A DNA stretch of 64,000 nt from Endozoicomonas gorgoniicola (GCF_025562715.2 NZ_JAPFCC010000001.1:1940501-2004500); one strand, 5' to 3'. Counted from the first letter of the stretch, positions 1-9,796 are shown. Program-made: numbers and translations. The notes: generated by a model not told the origin, from the sequence alone.

Positions 1-1050
1 GTAATTGATCCAGCCCCGTACTATCGGATTGATCAGCTTTGCCAGCTCCTCCAGCGAGTACAGCGAACGTTTGGTAGGTATTGCCAGCTCTCTGATGGTA
101 TCCCGTATATGCTGAGCCGAAGCCTTGCTTATAGCGGGCAGGAAGCTGACAAAGAACTTGCCGTACTTGCTGCGGGTCATCCTTGGACGAAAGGTGTAGC
201 TCAGAAAGTCAAACGAGGTGTTTTCATGCTTTTCCGGTCGATCATCATCCTTGCAATAAACCAGCTTTGTCTTTATCGGATGCAATGCCAGACCACAGTC
301 TTTTAACCGGTTTCTGACCTGCTCCAGAACAAACTCCGCTTCCTGTCTTGTGCGACAGTGGATCACCGCATCATCAGCATAGCGCTCAAACCAGACATTC
401 GGAATGTGCCGCTCCAGCCAATGATCAAATGCGTAGTGCATGAACAGGTTTGCCAAGAGAGGGCTAATAACTCCCCCTTGTGGCGTCCCTTTGACTCTTG
501 TGATTTTCTCCTTGCCATCATCAACAGGCGCTTCCAGCCAACGTTTTATATACAACAGCACCCAAGGTTCCTGTATATGGTGCCTCACTGCTTTCATCAT
601 GAGGTCATGATCAAGATTGTCAAAGAAACCTTTTATATCGAGATCAATCACCCAGTCACGCCGCCAGCAGCGCTTCCGCGCTACCGCCAGCGCCTGAAGA
701 GCGCTTCGATGTGGCCGGTAACCATAGGAGTTTTCGTGAAAAACTGGTTCCACTAATGGCTCTATGATCAATTTGACCACAGTTTGTGCTATGCGATCAG
801 CTACTGTCGGTACTCCCAGCGGTCTCGTGCCTCCATCTTTCTTTTCGATGTCTACACGCATGACGGGGGGAGGAAAGTAACTTCCCGATGACATCCTGTT
901 CCATAGTTTGTACAGGTTACCGCTGAGATTGACTTCATAATCAGCCAGTGACTGACGATCAATGCCGGCGGCTCCCTTGTTGGCCTTCACCTTCTGCCAG
1001 GCTTGCCAGACAAGCCTTTTTGAAATTGTGAACGGTTTTGCTTCGGTCAT
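1..1050 (-). CDS. ltrA: Group II intron reverse transcriptase/maturase, cut by the left window edge
   Basis: The intron-encoded protein reverse-transcribes the intron RNA during retrohoming and helps it splice. Read on the minus strand from the ATG at 1050, 350 codons stay open to base 1. The start (MTEAKPFTISKRLVWQAW) matches the N-terminus of LtrA-like proteins. The fingers/palm blocks are visible: KDGGTRPLGVPTVADR, GYRPHRSA, a DLDIKGFFDNLDH block, GTPQGGVISPLLANLFM, and the catalytic YADD (FERYADDAVIH). The thumb and the start of the maturase X region follow (SFDFLSYTFRPR, IVRGWINY). The C-terminal maturase/DNA-binding part lies outside the window. No frameshift is seen, so the intron may still be active. 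The coding sequence is antisense to the IS1182-type gene it interrupts. Confidence 0.93.
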   Translation of the reverse strand, partial: MTEAKPFTISKRLVWQAWQKVKANKGAAGIDRQSLADYEVNLSGNLYKLWNRMSSGSYFPPPVMRVDIEKKDGGTRPLGVPTVADRIAQTVVKLIIEPLVEPVFHENSYGYRPHRSALQALAVARKRCWRRDWVIDLDIKGFFDNLDHDLMMKAVRHHIQEPWVLLYIKRWLEAPVDDGKEKITRVKGTPQGGVISPLLANLFMHYAFDHWLERHIPNVWFERYADDAVIHCRTRQEAEFVLEQVRNRLKDCGLALHPIKTKLVYCKDDDRPEKHENTSFDFLSYTFRPRMTRSKYGKFFVSFLPAISKASAQHIRDTIRELAIPTKRSLYSLEELAKLINPIVRGWINY

Positions 1051-1582
1051 AGACTCATCCCATTTAACTGGTTGATCTACTCCTTCCGCTGGATAAGTCA
1101 GCTCCTTAGCTCCACACCCATTACAGGTGCTTCATCACTATTACGGGCTGATCCGCCCCTGTGCTCTGTATTGGTACTCAGAGCCTTGCTGTTTCATCAG
1201 CTTGGCTGGCTCCCTTAACACCAGAGCGACAGGTTCTCACGTTCCGCAAAAGAGCCTGAAACCTGCTCATGCCAACTTTGTGCCGGACACCACTCAGGCA
1301 GTAACTGGATTTCCCCTGAGCTCATCATGGAGTGGATCTGCCCTCCACTTTTGATGTCAAAATACACGCTTACGACACGTCATCATTGGTTTACTTGCGT
1401 TCATCTTCAGGTTTCACACCTGACGCAATCTTGTTGCGCCTTTTCTGTGACGCTCACCACCCTGACTCTTAATCAGCGCAGCTCACAGTGGTTTGGTGGT
1501 CGCTTCCAGAAGCCGCCACCGGAGGGCCCACCTCCATCTCTATTGCAGTTACGAGCAGACCGACTCTGCTCTCGTGACACAC
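1051..1582 (-). ncRNA. 5' part of the group II intron RNA upstream of its RT gene
   Basis: This 532-base stretch precedes the RT on the minus strand and has no coding logic of its own. It should hold ribozyme domains I to III and the start of IV. A GTGTG on the minus strand at 1582 fits the group II 5' splice consensus GTGYG. Immediately beyond it (from 1583 on the plus strand) the IS1182-type transposase frame begins in mid-codon, which independently supports 1582 as the exon-intron border. I did not fold the RNA; the boundary is an inference. Confidence 0.65.
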
Positions 1583-2009
1583 CAGACCCTGACAGTGCCA
1601 AGATGAAAACCTCCAAAGGCGTGATCCAGGGCTATAACGGTGTGGCTGCCGTGGACAATAAACATCAGGTAATCATGCACGCCGAGGCTTATGGCAGTGG
1701 CTTGGAGCAGCCCGCACTGATTCCTATGGTGGAAGCAATACGTCAGCATTGCCACTTGCTGGATGACACCCGTGATGTCATGGAGTCTGCGGTGATTACG
1801 GCAGATAGTGGCTTCCACAGCAGAGACAATCTGCAACAGCTGATGGATCAGGGCGTCAATGCATATATTGCGGATAACCAGTTTCGCCAGCGTGACCCAC
1901 GTTTTGACCAGGCTGGGCGGTATAAAACCCGGCACCGTAAAGAACGGCAGGAGTTGGCCAGGAAACAGGACAAGCAGACGGCACCCGGCAAGTTCAGGCC
2001 AAAGGATTT
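1583..2009 (+). pseudogene. IS1182-type transposase, middle segment
   Basis: The frame from 1583 reads PDPDSAKMKTSKGVIQGYN and later VITADSGFHSRDNLQQLMD. These are the second-aspartate region and neighbours of an IS1182-type DDE transposase. The protein has no start here: the N-terminal part would lie left of the window, beyond the group II intron inserted at 1582/1583. On the right the frame breaks at 2009 where an ISKra4-type element enters, and it resumes at 5369 (FRPKDF then HFDSKT). The gene is therefore inactive in at least two ways. Only the stretch up to 2009 belongs to it; the open frame beyond is accidental. Confidence 0.85.
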
Positions 2010-2025
2010 GGGTGCGGTTCATTTG

Positions 2026-2899
2026 CTACGACGAAGCCCCCCTATTCACCACCAACTCACCGTAATTTCGTTTCTTAGAGCACGAATGGTGATATGACCA
2101 GTATTCATCCCAGTCTCCACTGGAGTTTATTGAGCGAAGCTTCAGAATAGCTTCCGCGCCTTGCAGACTCCATCGTGCGCCTGTTATATCAAGACGGTCA
2201 TTTATCAAATGTCGGCAAGCGCCTTCAATCACTCCGCTGGCAATAGGAAAGCCTGAGCGTAGCGCCTTATCGTAGCAAAGCCGGTCTCTGTTTTTTTGCA
2301 GATAGCCAGCACATTTATCAACAGCTTCCCGATTCTTCAATTTTCGTTTCGTGGCACTTTGCTTTATGCCCCTGGCTACCCAGCCAGACTGCCCATGAAG
2401 AATTTTCAGTGCTTGCTGCTCAACCCATTTCTCAATAGATTTATCACCTTTATCATGCAGACAATGAGCGGCTTTCCACAGATATTCCAGCACATGAATG
2501 AAATCCATTACGATGCTGGTTTTGACCTGTTTTCTGCGGGCGACTCTTTCAATCATTTTCAGTTGATGCGGATGCCCATCGACCACGACAACCCATTGTC
2601 GTTTTCGTTCCGGGTCACGCTTGAGAGCCTCATCAAAGGCTTCTTCGATGACTGTTTCTCCGTCCCTCTCAACACTGGCCCAAACCCTCTTGTTGCGTAT
2701 TGGAGGTCGAAATTTGACGACATTGTCCGCTTTCTTTTCAGAGTTCATGATGGACTCTGGTGAGCGTGGGTTTGCCCGCACAGTGTAAACAGTCGCCACC
2801 ATAGCCATACGCTTCCGGTCTTTCTTTTCTCCCGGACTTAAACGTGTCTGACGTTTTTTCTTGCTTGTCTCTGCATTCTTGCGGGTCGCTTCCCTTAAC
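2026..2899 (-). pseudogene. ISKra4-type transposase, C-terminal part
   Basis: Minus-strand continuation of the transposase whose N-terminus is at 4604-5226. Across the IS1380 insertion the frame joins as LPDGL-REATRKNAETSKKKR and runs on to RNKRVWASVERD, then WVVVVDGHPHQLKMIERVAR with a catalytic aspartate, DFIHVLEYLWKAAHC, and SGVIEGACRHLINDRLDITG near the end. These blocks are typical of ISKra4-family DDE transposases. The stop is at 2026, just inside the left inverted repeat. The gene is inactive only because of the nested insertion; I see no other lesion. Confidence 0.85.
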
Positions 2900-4598
2900 C
2901 CTAAATTCAGCAGTTGAACGCCATTGAGCCATGCCGTTAGGGATAGCTTCTCACAGTTCAGAGCAGCATTTTTTTAAGTTATTAACCCGATCCAATTAAT
3001 GGTTGCATCGTAATAACCTGCCCCTTTTTCAAAAATTTCGAGACTGCTTTCGTTAAAATACGACACCATGCGTTAATTGGAGTCAACTGCGGTGCGATAC
3101 TTTTGATTGAATCAAAAAAATCACACAGTTCACTTTGTAATTTCGCAATTTTATACATCCATCGATGCTGGCTTGTCAGCTTTATTTTCTTTTGATTGCC
3201 AGAGTGGGTCAGCTTGCCAATTGAACTCATTAATAAGGGACGGCTGGTAATTGATTCTTTATGGGATTCCGGATTACTCAATCGAACGTATAGCGTCCAC
3301 CAGTTGTAAACCAAGGCAACCATTCGGGCCAGCATTCGACATCTTGCCATATCTTTTGTTACATAACCGCCCCAGCCCCATTGGTTTTTGATTTCATCAA
3401 AGTTATTTTCACAGTCAGCCCTGTTGCGATAATGATTAATGATCGAGACTATATCATTATCAAGAGATGTGACCAGAACCGAATACTCGTAAGCTTTTAT
3501 ATTTTCTGGCTCTTCTATTAATGCTAACGTTTGTTGACGTTCTTTTATTCCTTTTTCCAACATCGGTATTTCATTTTCAGGACGCCGTCTTCGAACAATA
3601 ATTATGCGTCTTTCTTTTTTCCATCCTGACAGTTTAATTACGGATTCTTTTCCCTCCCAATGGTTGTCGTATTTTACCCATCCTCCGCTACAGTGTGCAT
3701 TCCCTATGGCTTTCTTAACGTTGTCGTGCTTCTTCATTTTAAAAAGATAATGACAACCAGCATCTTCCAATTCGCTCATTACCCGGTCACTTCCCCAATC
3801 ACAATCACCACGAACAAATTCAGGCCAGCAACATTTTGGAAGTCGATTTAATAGCTCCATTAAACCGGGTAAAGAGTATTTACTTTGACTTTGATTTCCG
3901 GGTCTGACTTCAACCTCCAGTATTAATTTAAGATTAGCCATCATATATGAGTGGTAAGTATGAGAGGGCCTCCCTTTCTTATGTGGGTTATAGCCATTAA
4001 CCGCTCCTTCCTGATGCCCATAAATGGTTTTCACGGTAACATCAACATCCATAATCCATGGAATGGTTAATAACGGATCAAAACAGAGATGGAGGTGTTT
4101 TTGCATCCATTCAACGCCTTCATCTTCGTCAATCTTCTTTAAACCACGCCTGGCAGAATCATCGCTGACAATTTTTTTCATCCCAAGCAACTGAGCGTTT
4201 ACTTTATCACCAATAATTGTTCCGATATGCGCATAGCGTTTATGTCCTGAAAGAATGGAAAGCATTAATGAGCCAATCACATCCACTTTTTGAGGGGCGT
4301 TTGGGCTTTTATAAGTTAGTGGGCAATCGTTAATCCAGGGTTCAAATCGGTGACCTGTTTTTAAAAACTGTATAAAAAAAGGAAGCTGTCCCATTGGGGT
4401 GACCGATGCTTCAGGCTCCCACTCGACATGAATTTTACCGTCGAAAGAATCGACTTCGAGTTTGACGGATAAGGGGTCTTTTTCCATTTCAGACAACTCA
4501 CCCTTTGGGGGAGTGGGTTTTGGTGGTCGAATCATCTTCAAGCCCTCAATATTGTTGAGGGTGAGAGTTTAGCTCAGGGGTTAACCGCTGAATTTAGG
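2900..4598 (-). mobile_element. IS1380-type insertion sequence (1699 bp) nested in the ISKra4 element
   Basis: Terminal inverted repeats CCTAAATTCAGC (2900) and GCTGAATTTAGG (ending 4598). A 5-bp target duplication TTAAC lies at 2895-2899 and 4599-4603. The element is intact, with one full-length transposase on the minus strand, and is the youngest layer of this three-level nest. Confidence 0.93.
2982..4541 (-). CDS. IS1380-family transposase
   Basis: A 519-residue DDE transposase that fills its element. Recognisable blocks are the N-terminal DSFDGKIHVEWEPEASVTPMG, the aspartate motif MDVDVTVKTIYGHQEGA, GYNPHKKGRPSHTYHS, the second acidic block FVRGDCDWGSDRVMSELED, and the glutamate region NHYRNRADCENNFDEIKNQW followed by GGYV and the conserved RMLARMVALVYNWW. 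This arrangement is characteristic of IS1380. No frameshift or internal stop is present, so it is probably functional. A second IS1380-family protein in the window (29091-30491) is only distantly related. Confidence 0.93.
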   Translation of the reverse strand: MKMIRPPKPTPPKGELSEMEKDPLSVKLEVDSFDGKIHVEWEPEASVTPMGQLPFFIQFLKTGHRFEPWINDCPLTYKSPNAPQKVDVIGSLMLSILSGHKRYAHIGTIIGDKVNAQLLGMKKIVSDDSARRGLKKIDEDEGVEWMQKHLHLCFDPLLTIPWIMDVDVTVKTIYGHQEGAVNGYNPHKKGRPSHTYHSYMMANLKLILEVEVRPGNQSQSKYSLPGLMELLNRLPKCCWPEFVRGDCDWGSDRVMSELEDAGCHYLFKMKKHDNVKKAIGNAHCSGGWVKYDNHWEGKESVIKLSGWKKERRIIIVRRRRPENEIPMLEKGIKERQQTLALIEEPENIKAYEYSVLVTSLDNDIVSIINHYRNRADCENNFDEIKNQWGWGGYVTKDMARCRMLARMVALVYNWWTLYVRLSNPESHKESITSRPLLMSSIGKLTHSGNQKKIKLTSQHRWMYKIAKLQSELCDFFDSIKSIAPQLTPINAWCRILTKAVSKFLKKGQVITMQPLIGSG

Positions 4599-4603
4599 TT
4601 AAC

Positions 4604-5226
4604 CCATCTGGCAACATGACCAGACCTTTCCCGTCAAAGCTCAGAACCAATAGGTCATCTGTTTGCTCATCTTCTATGGTTCGTTGTTCATAGAATTCGA
4701 CAAAATCCTGGGCTGTGCCTTCAACCAGCTTTATTGTCTGGTGCTTGCCAACTATGCCGGGGCAATTTTCACGATGCCGTTTGACGACATTGTCATAAGA
4801 ACGATCAATAGCATCCGTGACCACACGCTTGCGTACACCATCAGAATATTGGTCGTTATTAAGGTTGAGCCCGGCATCCAGTGGGAATTCGTTGGAGACA
4901 TTGCGCTGGCTATAAGCAAACCGTTTGACCTTTACCTTGCCAAACACCGTGGTGAGAACCCGGCTGGTATTTTGACGAATATGGTTACGAGGTATGCCGT
5001 CAGCGGGAGTGACAGACACTGCTTTTTCTTCATCTTCAGCCTGTTTATCGAGATAGCCCTGAAACATTAGCCGAAGCAGCTCGTCCCCATTGGTTCGAAT
5101 GTACTCTTCGGTTGTGCCATGTTCCTGCAGGCAGGCAGATTCGAGGTGGCGGATCATGCCATTAAAGTGATCCTGTGCAGGAGAGAAAAATTGAAAGTCG
5201 AGAGTATTAGCGTAAGATGCGTTCAC
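4604..5226 (-). pseudogene. ISKra4-type transposase, N-terminal part
   Basis: Starts at the ATG at 5226 on the minus strand (MNASYANTLDFQFFSPAQ). It includes RTNGDELLRLMFQGYLDKQA, the TVFGKVKVKRFAYSQRN block and the DLLVLSFDGKGLVMLPDGL segment holding the first catalytic aspartate. The nested IS1380 element then cuts it. The remaining residues up to the next stop come from that element's end and are not part of the protein. It pairs with the C-terminal part at 2026-2899. Confidence 0.85.
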
Positions 5227-5368
5227 AAAGGGCTGCTTTTCCGGTGTTATTTGTTTGGCGACGTTATATCACCACGAAACAGCCCTTTTTTCTTTGCTCT
5301 CGGTCGTCAAAGTGGTTGGTTTTGCTGGGGTAGAGTGTCGTAGTAAATGAACCGCACCCAAAGGATTT

Positions 5369-5840
5369 TCATTTTGATAGCAAGACCATGAGCTGCACCT
5401 GCCCTGCTGGCAAGCCCATGTGGCTGAGCAGTGACCGGGCTGATTTTAATGGTCAGAAGGCGTATGTATTTGAAGGTTATGTGAAAAACTGCCGGGAATG
5501 TCCGGTCAAGGCGAAGTGCCTACGCCGGGAAAACCAGAAATCCCCGAGGTCTGTTCACTTTTTCTATAGCCAAATGCCTGAGAGGAATAAACCGGACGTG
5601 CTGCAGATTATGAAAGACAAGATCGACAGCGCGGAAGGCAAGCGAATATACAGCAAACGCCTCGGAACGGCTGAGCCGCCGTTTGGTCATATGCAGGAAA
5701 TGGGTATGACAGAATTTACCCTCAGAGGCCGCGAAAAAGTGAACGGCCAATGGCGGTTGATGTGCTGCCTTCACAACCTGAAGAAAATTCATAGCTTCGG
5801 GGGTGAATCATTGGCCAGAAGGATGGAGAAGGCGGTATAA
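5369..5840 (+). pseudogene. IS1182-type transposase, C-terminal segment
   Basis: Resumes the frame interrupted at 2009, reading HFDSKTMSCTCPAGKPMWL. It carries the Cys cluster CRECPVKAKCLRRENQK and the glutamate region KRLGTAEPPFGHMQEMGM followed by VNGQWRLMCCLHNLKKI, all typical of the IS1182 C-terminus. It ends at a TAA at 5838-5840. The right end of this IS should lie in the following ~100 bases, but I could not define it without the left end, which is outside the window. Confidence 0.87.
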
Positions 5841-6060
5841 GCCACACAAAGGTGCAATTATAAGCCCTTCTCTCTCTCATTTGAGTGTCCACCTATTTTT
5901 TCTGCCCATTAAATCTATCCGGGCAAACACCAGAATCAAGACCAGAATTTTGAATCAGGATAACCAGCCTCTCTCGAGAAGGGTTTTTCTACAGATTCGT
6001 TATGCTCTCTTCCAAAAACAAGTTACAATTATTTAATCATTTTTCAAAAGGATATTGATA

Positions 6061-6513
6061 ATGAATTTATTTTCTAAACATAAGATATGGTGGTGGGCTT
6101 TACTTTCTATTTCATTTTTTATTGGATATTTAACTAAAGGAGAACTAGGTTTTTTTGGAGCAGCTGGCGCAACATTTGCCTTCATGTTCCTGCCGCTCAT
6201 ACTGGCGCTTATTTATTTCCTCATCTCAAAATTTTCCAAAAAAGAAATTAATAGTTTTCCTTGGATGGTGATGGTAACAGTCATTATTTTACTTTTGGCT
6301 TTATCAAAAATAGCAACCAGTAGAGCAAGCATTTCAAGTGCGAACTTTACTTTTAGTCCACAAGGGTGTTCTTACTCTGTAACATTTCCTCAAAAATTCA
6401 AAGAGTACAAGATAAACAAACCAGACGCGACTGGAAATATATTCCCCTTATATGGAGCCCAAATAGAATCTAATGATAGCAAGTATTTGCTAAGGGCTGA
6501 ATGCACAGTTATG
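6061..6513 (+). pseudogene. Predicted membrane protein, 5' part, split by an IS66-type element
   Basis: I chose the ATG at 6061 because an AAAGGA ribosome binding site lies 8 bases upstream. The N-terminal half has three hydrophobic segments (WWWALLSISFFIGYL, AGATFAFMFLPLILALIYFL and WMVMVTVIILLLALSKIA), so an inner-membrane protein with a soluble C-terminal domain is likely. The IS66 element enters after codon 151. Joined to 8313-8600 the frame is continuous, giving about 247 residues (LLRAECTVM then QIDINSINES). I do not recognise the family. It stands alone between mobile elements and its base composition is AT-rich. Confidence 0.75.
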
Positions 6514-8304
6514 GTAACTGCTCAAAATTGACTGGCAAATCAACCTCTACAGGTCAAAGAAAGTTATCCTGATCTTTCGTATATTTCACCGTATGCACCT
6601 GCCTGACTCACTATTCTCCAGTACAGACAATGAACAGTTGCGTTCATTCGTCAAAAACCTTCTCGACACGGTCGAGAAGCAATCTGTGCAAATTGAAAGG
6701 CAGCGCGTTCAGATCGAACAGCTGGTCGAAGAGAACGAACAGCTTCGAGCAGAAATTCGCCACCTGAAGAAGCACAAGGGCAAGCCTAAAATCAGGCCTA
6801 ATGTCTCGGACAAGGGCGATGATCAGGAAGACAGCTCTTCTGCGGAAGACACTGATCAGGCTGCCGGGAAAAGTGACACTGATCGTCCGCCGAAAAGTAA
6901 ACGACCACGATCACAAGAAGCCGGTGAAACCGCTGCACCACCAATGACTGTTGACCGAGAGGAAATCTGTTCAATCGCTGCTCCCGGTGAGAACTGGCGC
7001 TTCAAGTGCTATATCGACTTTTTCCATACTGAGCTGGACTTGCGTTTTGTCACTACTCGCTACAGGCGTGAGTATTACACAACTCCGGAAGGCGGGGTGT
7101 CAGCCCCGCTACCTGATCATGTGAAAGACCGTTTTGGCGACAACCTGAAAGCCCATCTGCTGGATTTTTATCATTCATGCAGTACGACACAGCCACTACT
7201 GCTATCTTGGCTGCACGACCATGGATGCTCAATATCAGAAGGTTCCCTGAGCAACATCCTGACGAAAGGCCATGATATTTTCCACCAGGAAAAAGAAGAA
7301 TTGCTGGAAGCAGGGCTGACTTGCTCTGATTATCTCCAGGCCGACGACACAGGTGCTCGCCACCAAGGAAAAAACGGCTACTGCCTGTTTATCGGCAACC
7401 CTTATTTTTCCTACTTCCATAGCAGCGACAGTAAGAGCAGGATTAATTTCCTGGGCTGTCTGCAAGGGCAGCAGCGGCTTTATCTTCTCAACGACGTTGC
7501 CATTGACTACATGGAGAATCAGGTTGATGTGTCGAAGAAGTGGATCACTGCGCTATCCGAATGCGGCGAGAAGCGTTTCTCAACAGAAGAAGAGTGGGAG
7601 AGCTTCCTTAACAGCATTGGTTGTGCTGCCCCGCAACAAAGGCGCTGGGCGACAGAGGGTGTTTTAAAGGCCGCATTGATGCTCAATCATCGCCTTGAGA
7701 ACCTGATTATCCATAGCGATGGAGCCCGGCAGTTTGATACAGCCTTTCAGCATTCGCTGTGTTGGTACCATGCGGGAAGAAACATGGACAAGCTGATACC
7801 GGCCAATGACCTGGAACGAGCCGCCCGTGACACCGTGCAGGATCAGTACTGGTGCCTCTACGACGACATTGAGGCCTACCAGAAAAAACCAACGGACAAG
7901 GAGAAACAGAAGCTCTACCAGGAGTTTGATCGTTGGGTAACACAGCGGGTTGACTACCCTGCCTTGCAGGCTGAGTTGGGCAAACTGATGGTTGTCAGGG
8001 AAGAGCTGTTATTGGTTCTTGAGTATCCGTGGCTGCCACTGCACAACAACCTGAGCGAGAGGCAGATCAGAGAGTATGTGAAACGGCGAAAGGTTAGCGG
8101 TGGTACCCGGAGTAAACTTGGGAGGAAATGCCGCGACACCTTTGCCAGTTTGAAAAAGACCTGTAAACAACACGGGGTGTCCTTTGCCAACTATCTCAGG
8201 GACAGGCTGACTGGAACCAATCTGATTCCGCAGCTGGGGCATCTCATCCTGAAGGCATCAGGCTATCAGGAAACGGTTCTTGCCAATGGAATATGAGCAG
8301 TTAC
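6514..8304 (+). mobile_element. IS66-type element with a single transposase gene (1791 bp)
   Basis: Ends GTAACTGCTCA (6514) and TGAGCAGTTAC (to 8304) are inverted repeats, with further partial matching inward. The 8-bp target duplication CAGTTATG at 6506-6513 and 8305-8312 is perfect, as expected for IS66. It lacks the accessory tnpA and tnpB genes, like the ISBst12-type branch of the family. Confidence 0.93.
6593..8296 (+). CDS. IS66-family (TnpC-like) transposase, single-gene type
   Basis: A 567-residue transposase. Residues 1-70 include a leucine-zipper-like coiled coil (NLLDTVEKQSVQIERQRVQI), followed by a charged, low-complexity linker to about residue 120. The catalytic core shows LQADDTGARHQGKNGYCLFI (first Asp), LIIHSDGARQFDT with HSLCWYHAGRNMDKL, and the glutamate motif PLHNNLSERQIREYVKRRKV. 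No lesion is seen and the element has intact ends, so it is probably functional. It is not the same element as the IS66-type copy at 56732-58347. Confidence 0.93.
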   Translation: MHLPDSLFSSTDNEQLRSFVKNLLDTVEKQSVQIERQRVQIEQLVEENEQLRAEIRHLKKHKGKPKIRPNVSDKGDDQEDSSSAEDTDQAAGKSDTDRPPKSKRPRSQEAGETAAPPMTVDREEICSIAAPGENWRFKCYIDFFHTELDLRFVTTRYRREYYTTPEGGVSAPLPDHVKDRFGDNLKAHLLDFYHSCSTTQPLLLSWLHDHGCSISEGSLSNILTKGHDIFHQEKEELLEAGLTCSDYLQADDTGARHQGKNGYCLFIGNPYFSYFHSSDSKSRINFLGCLQGQQRLYLLNDVAIDYMENQVDVSKKWITALSECGEKRFSTEEEWESFLNSIGCAAPQQRRWATEGVLKAALMLNHRLENLIIHSDGARQFDTAFQHSLCWYHAGRNMDKLIPANDLERAARDTVQDQYWCLYDDIEAYQKKPTDKEKQKLYQEFDRWVTQRVDYPALQAELGKLMVVREELLLVLEYPWLPLHNNLSERQIREYVKRRKVSGGTRSKLGRKCRDTFASLKKTCKQHGVSFANYLRDRLTGTNLIPQLGHLILKASGYQETVLANGI

Positions 8305-8312
8305 CAGTTATG

Positions 8313-8600
8313 CAAATTGATATTAATTCTATTAATGAAAGTACTGCCACCATTATGATGCAACAAATAGCCTTAGATATGGGGATTTTTAGACCAAACT
8401 ATAAATTTGAATCTACGCACTTAGGTAAAGTAGCAACTCTTGTAGGGCTAAAAGAAACTGAGCGAGGGAGAGCCACCATACAAATAGTAAACTACATTTC
8501 TTCTGGCTCTATATTTACAACTTATATATCCTCGCTTTCAAGTGATTTTCAAACACCAGAAATGAGAGCATTCGGTTCATCTGTAAAAAATTCAAAATAA
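8313..8600 (+). pseudogene. Predicted membrane protein, 3' part
   Basis: Continues the gene begun at 6061. After the duplicated CAGTTATG the frame reads QIDINSINESTATIMMQQIA and runs to the TAA at 8598-8600 with no lesion. This soluble region contains GRATIQIVNYISSGSIFTTY. No family is recognised. The ATG near the end of the IS is not its real start: it lies inside the IS66 right end. Confidence 0.75.
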
Positions 8601-8619
8601 TCTAGAACGAGCATAAATC

Positions 8620-9355
8620 GGGTAGCCGGAGGTCTCTAACCTCCAGCCTCCACATCACACCGGCGTGCGGGTCCGCACCGGGCGATTCACCGAGGATGGT
8701 GAAACCTGATCCACAAGTCTTTCAGGGAAACAAGCTCGAGTTTACTGAGATAACTGTCGTTTAATACTAACTGTGCCGCATAGGTTTTGCTTAGCCGGTA
8801 ATACCCTTTGCTACTGGCTGCAATCGAGGCGGCCTTGATGTGATCAACACCTAACCTGATTAAATTCCTGTAACGGGTTTTCGGCTTTCGCCATTGCTTG
8901 ATAAAACAACAGCGAATCCGCCGACGTATCCATTGATCCAGTCGTGGTATGGGACTGTAATATTCGGTTATTCTGAAATAACCCATCCAACCCCGAATAT
9001 ATTCGGCCAGCTTCTTCAAGCGATATTCCATCGATACTCCCCAGCTTCGGCCAGTGAGTTTCAGGATTTTCCGCCCTGAAGCGGTTCAGACTCTTCTCCG
9101 ACCAGCGGATTCGCTTCCCTGTGAAGGTAAAACTCAGGAACTCAGCTTCGGTAGCTTTCACCACCTTGCTCTTTGTCGGGTTTATCCTCAGTTTCAGCCT
9201 GCGCTCAAGGTAGCGGGTGATGCTTTCCATCACTCGCTCCCCGGCTCGCTGGCTGCCAACGAGGATCACAAAGTCATCGCAGTAACGTGCGAAGCAGTGT
9301 CCCCGGTATTCCAGTTCCTTGTCCAGGTCATCGAGAAGGACATTCGAGAGCAGCG
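8620..9355 (-). pseudogene. Group II intron relic: RT/maturase C-terminal part and intron 3' end
   Basis: On the minus strand from 9355 the RT palm is readable (SPLLSNVLLDDLDKELEYRG, then FARYCDDFVILV with the catalytic YCDD). It continues to FLSFTFTGKRIRWSEKSLNR, where the frame shifts near 9060. The maturase and DNA-binding part follows in another frame (SWGVSMEYRLKKLAEYIRGW, then SPIPRLDQWIRRRIRCCFIK) and stops at 8687. Bases 8620-8686 are rich in inverted repeats and end CGGCTACCCGAT on the minus strand, fitting domains V-VI of the intron. The 5' half of the intron is absent. Confidence 0.85.
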
Positions 9356-9745
9356 GTGAAAGCGAATTTCGACATTGCCGAAATTTTGAATCCTCTGCGG
9401 AATCTGGACAAATGGATTCGAAGACGATTGCGATACCATATCTTGAAGCAATGGGAAACAAAGGCTATCGCATGCTCAGAAAGCTGGGAGTCGATAGATT
9501 TCTGGCATGGAATACGGCAAATTCTGCTCATGGGGTTTGGCGTCTGAGTGGTAGTCCTGCGCTGACTAAAGCATTGCCCAACAGATATTTTAGGAACCTT
9601 GGGTTGCCAGAACTGGCAGCAAGATGAATATAAAAGTAGATTTGAACCGCGATGCTACGTGATCCGTACGACTCGTGGTGTGGGAAGTGCGGAGTCGTGA
9701 GGCTCTGCCCTATCCCGATTATGTGCTTCAAATATTTCATGCTCT
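9356..9745 (+). pseudogene. Second group II intron relic, opposite orientation, abutting the first
   Basis: On the plus strand a C-terminal maturase fragment reads LRNLDKWIRRRLRYHILKQW. A frameshift near 9455 follows, then RMLRKLGVDRFLAWNTANSA and ALTKALPNRYFRNLGLPELA, stopping at 9627. The following ~100 bases (with GTGCGGAGTCGTGAGGCTCT and ending near CCCTATCCCGAT) look like a group II intron 3' end. It meets the minus-strand relic at about 9355 tail-outward, so the two intron 3' ends point away from each other. No intact RT core remains. Confidence 0.75.
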
Positions 9746-9796
9746 TTTGCATACATGGTCTATGCTTTTGTTCTTCCAACGGCTAGAGGATAAGCT

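Larger units (their letters stand above)
2010..5359 (-). mobile_element. ISKra4-type insertion sequence, itself carrying an IS1380 element
   Basis: The ends are inverted repeats beginning GGGTGCGGTTCATTTGCTAC at 2010 and, on the other strand, GGGTGCGGTTCATTTACTAC from 5359 inward. A 9-bp target duplication AAAGGATTT flanks it at 2001-2009 and 5360-5368. Removing the nested IS1380 element (1699 bp) and its 5-bp duplication leaves 1646 bp. Excising this element restores the IS1182-type reading frame, which supports the borders. Confidence 0.9.

Noticed and set aside
1327..2097. 256-codon open frame over the IS1182 fragment
   Set aside because: Its first ~85 codons lie in the intron RNA region and its last ~30 in the ISKra4 end; only 1583-2009 is transposase.
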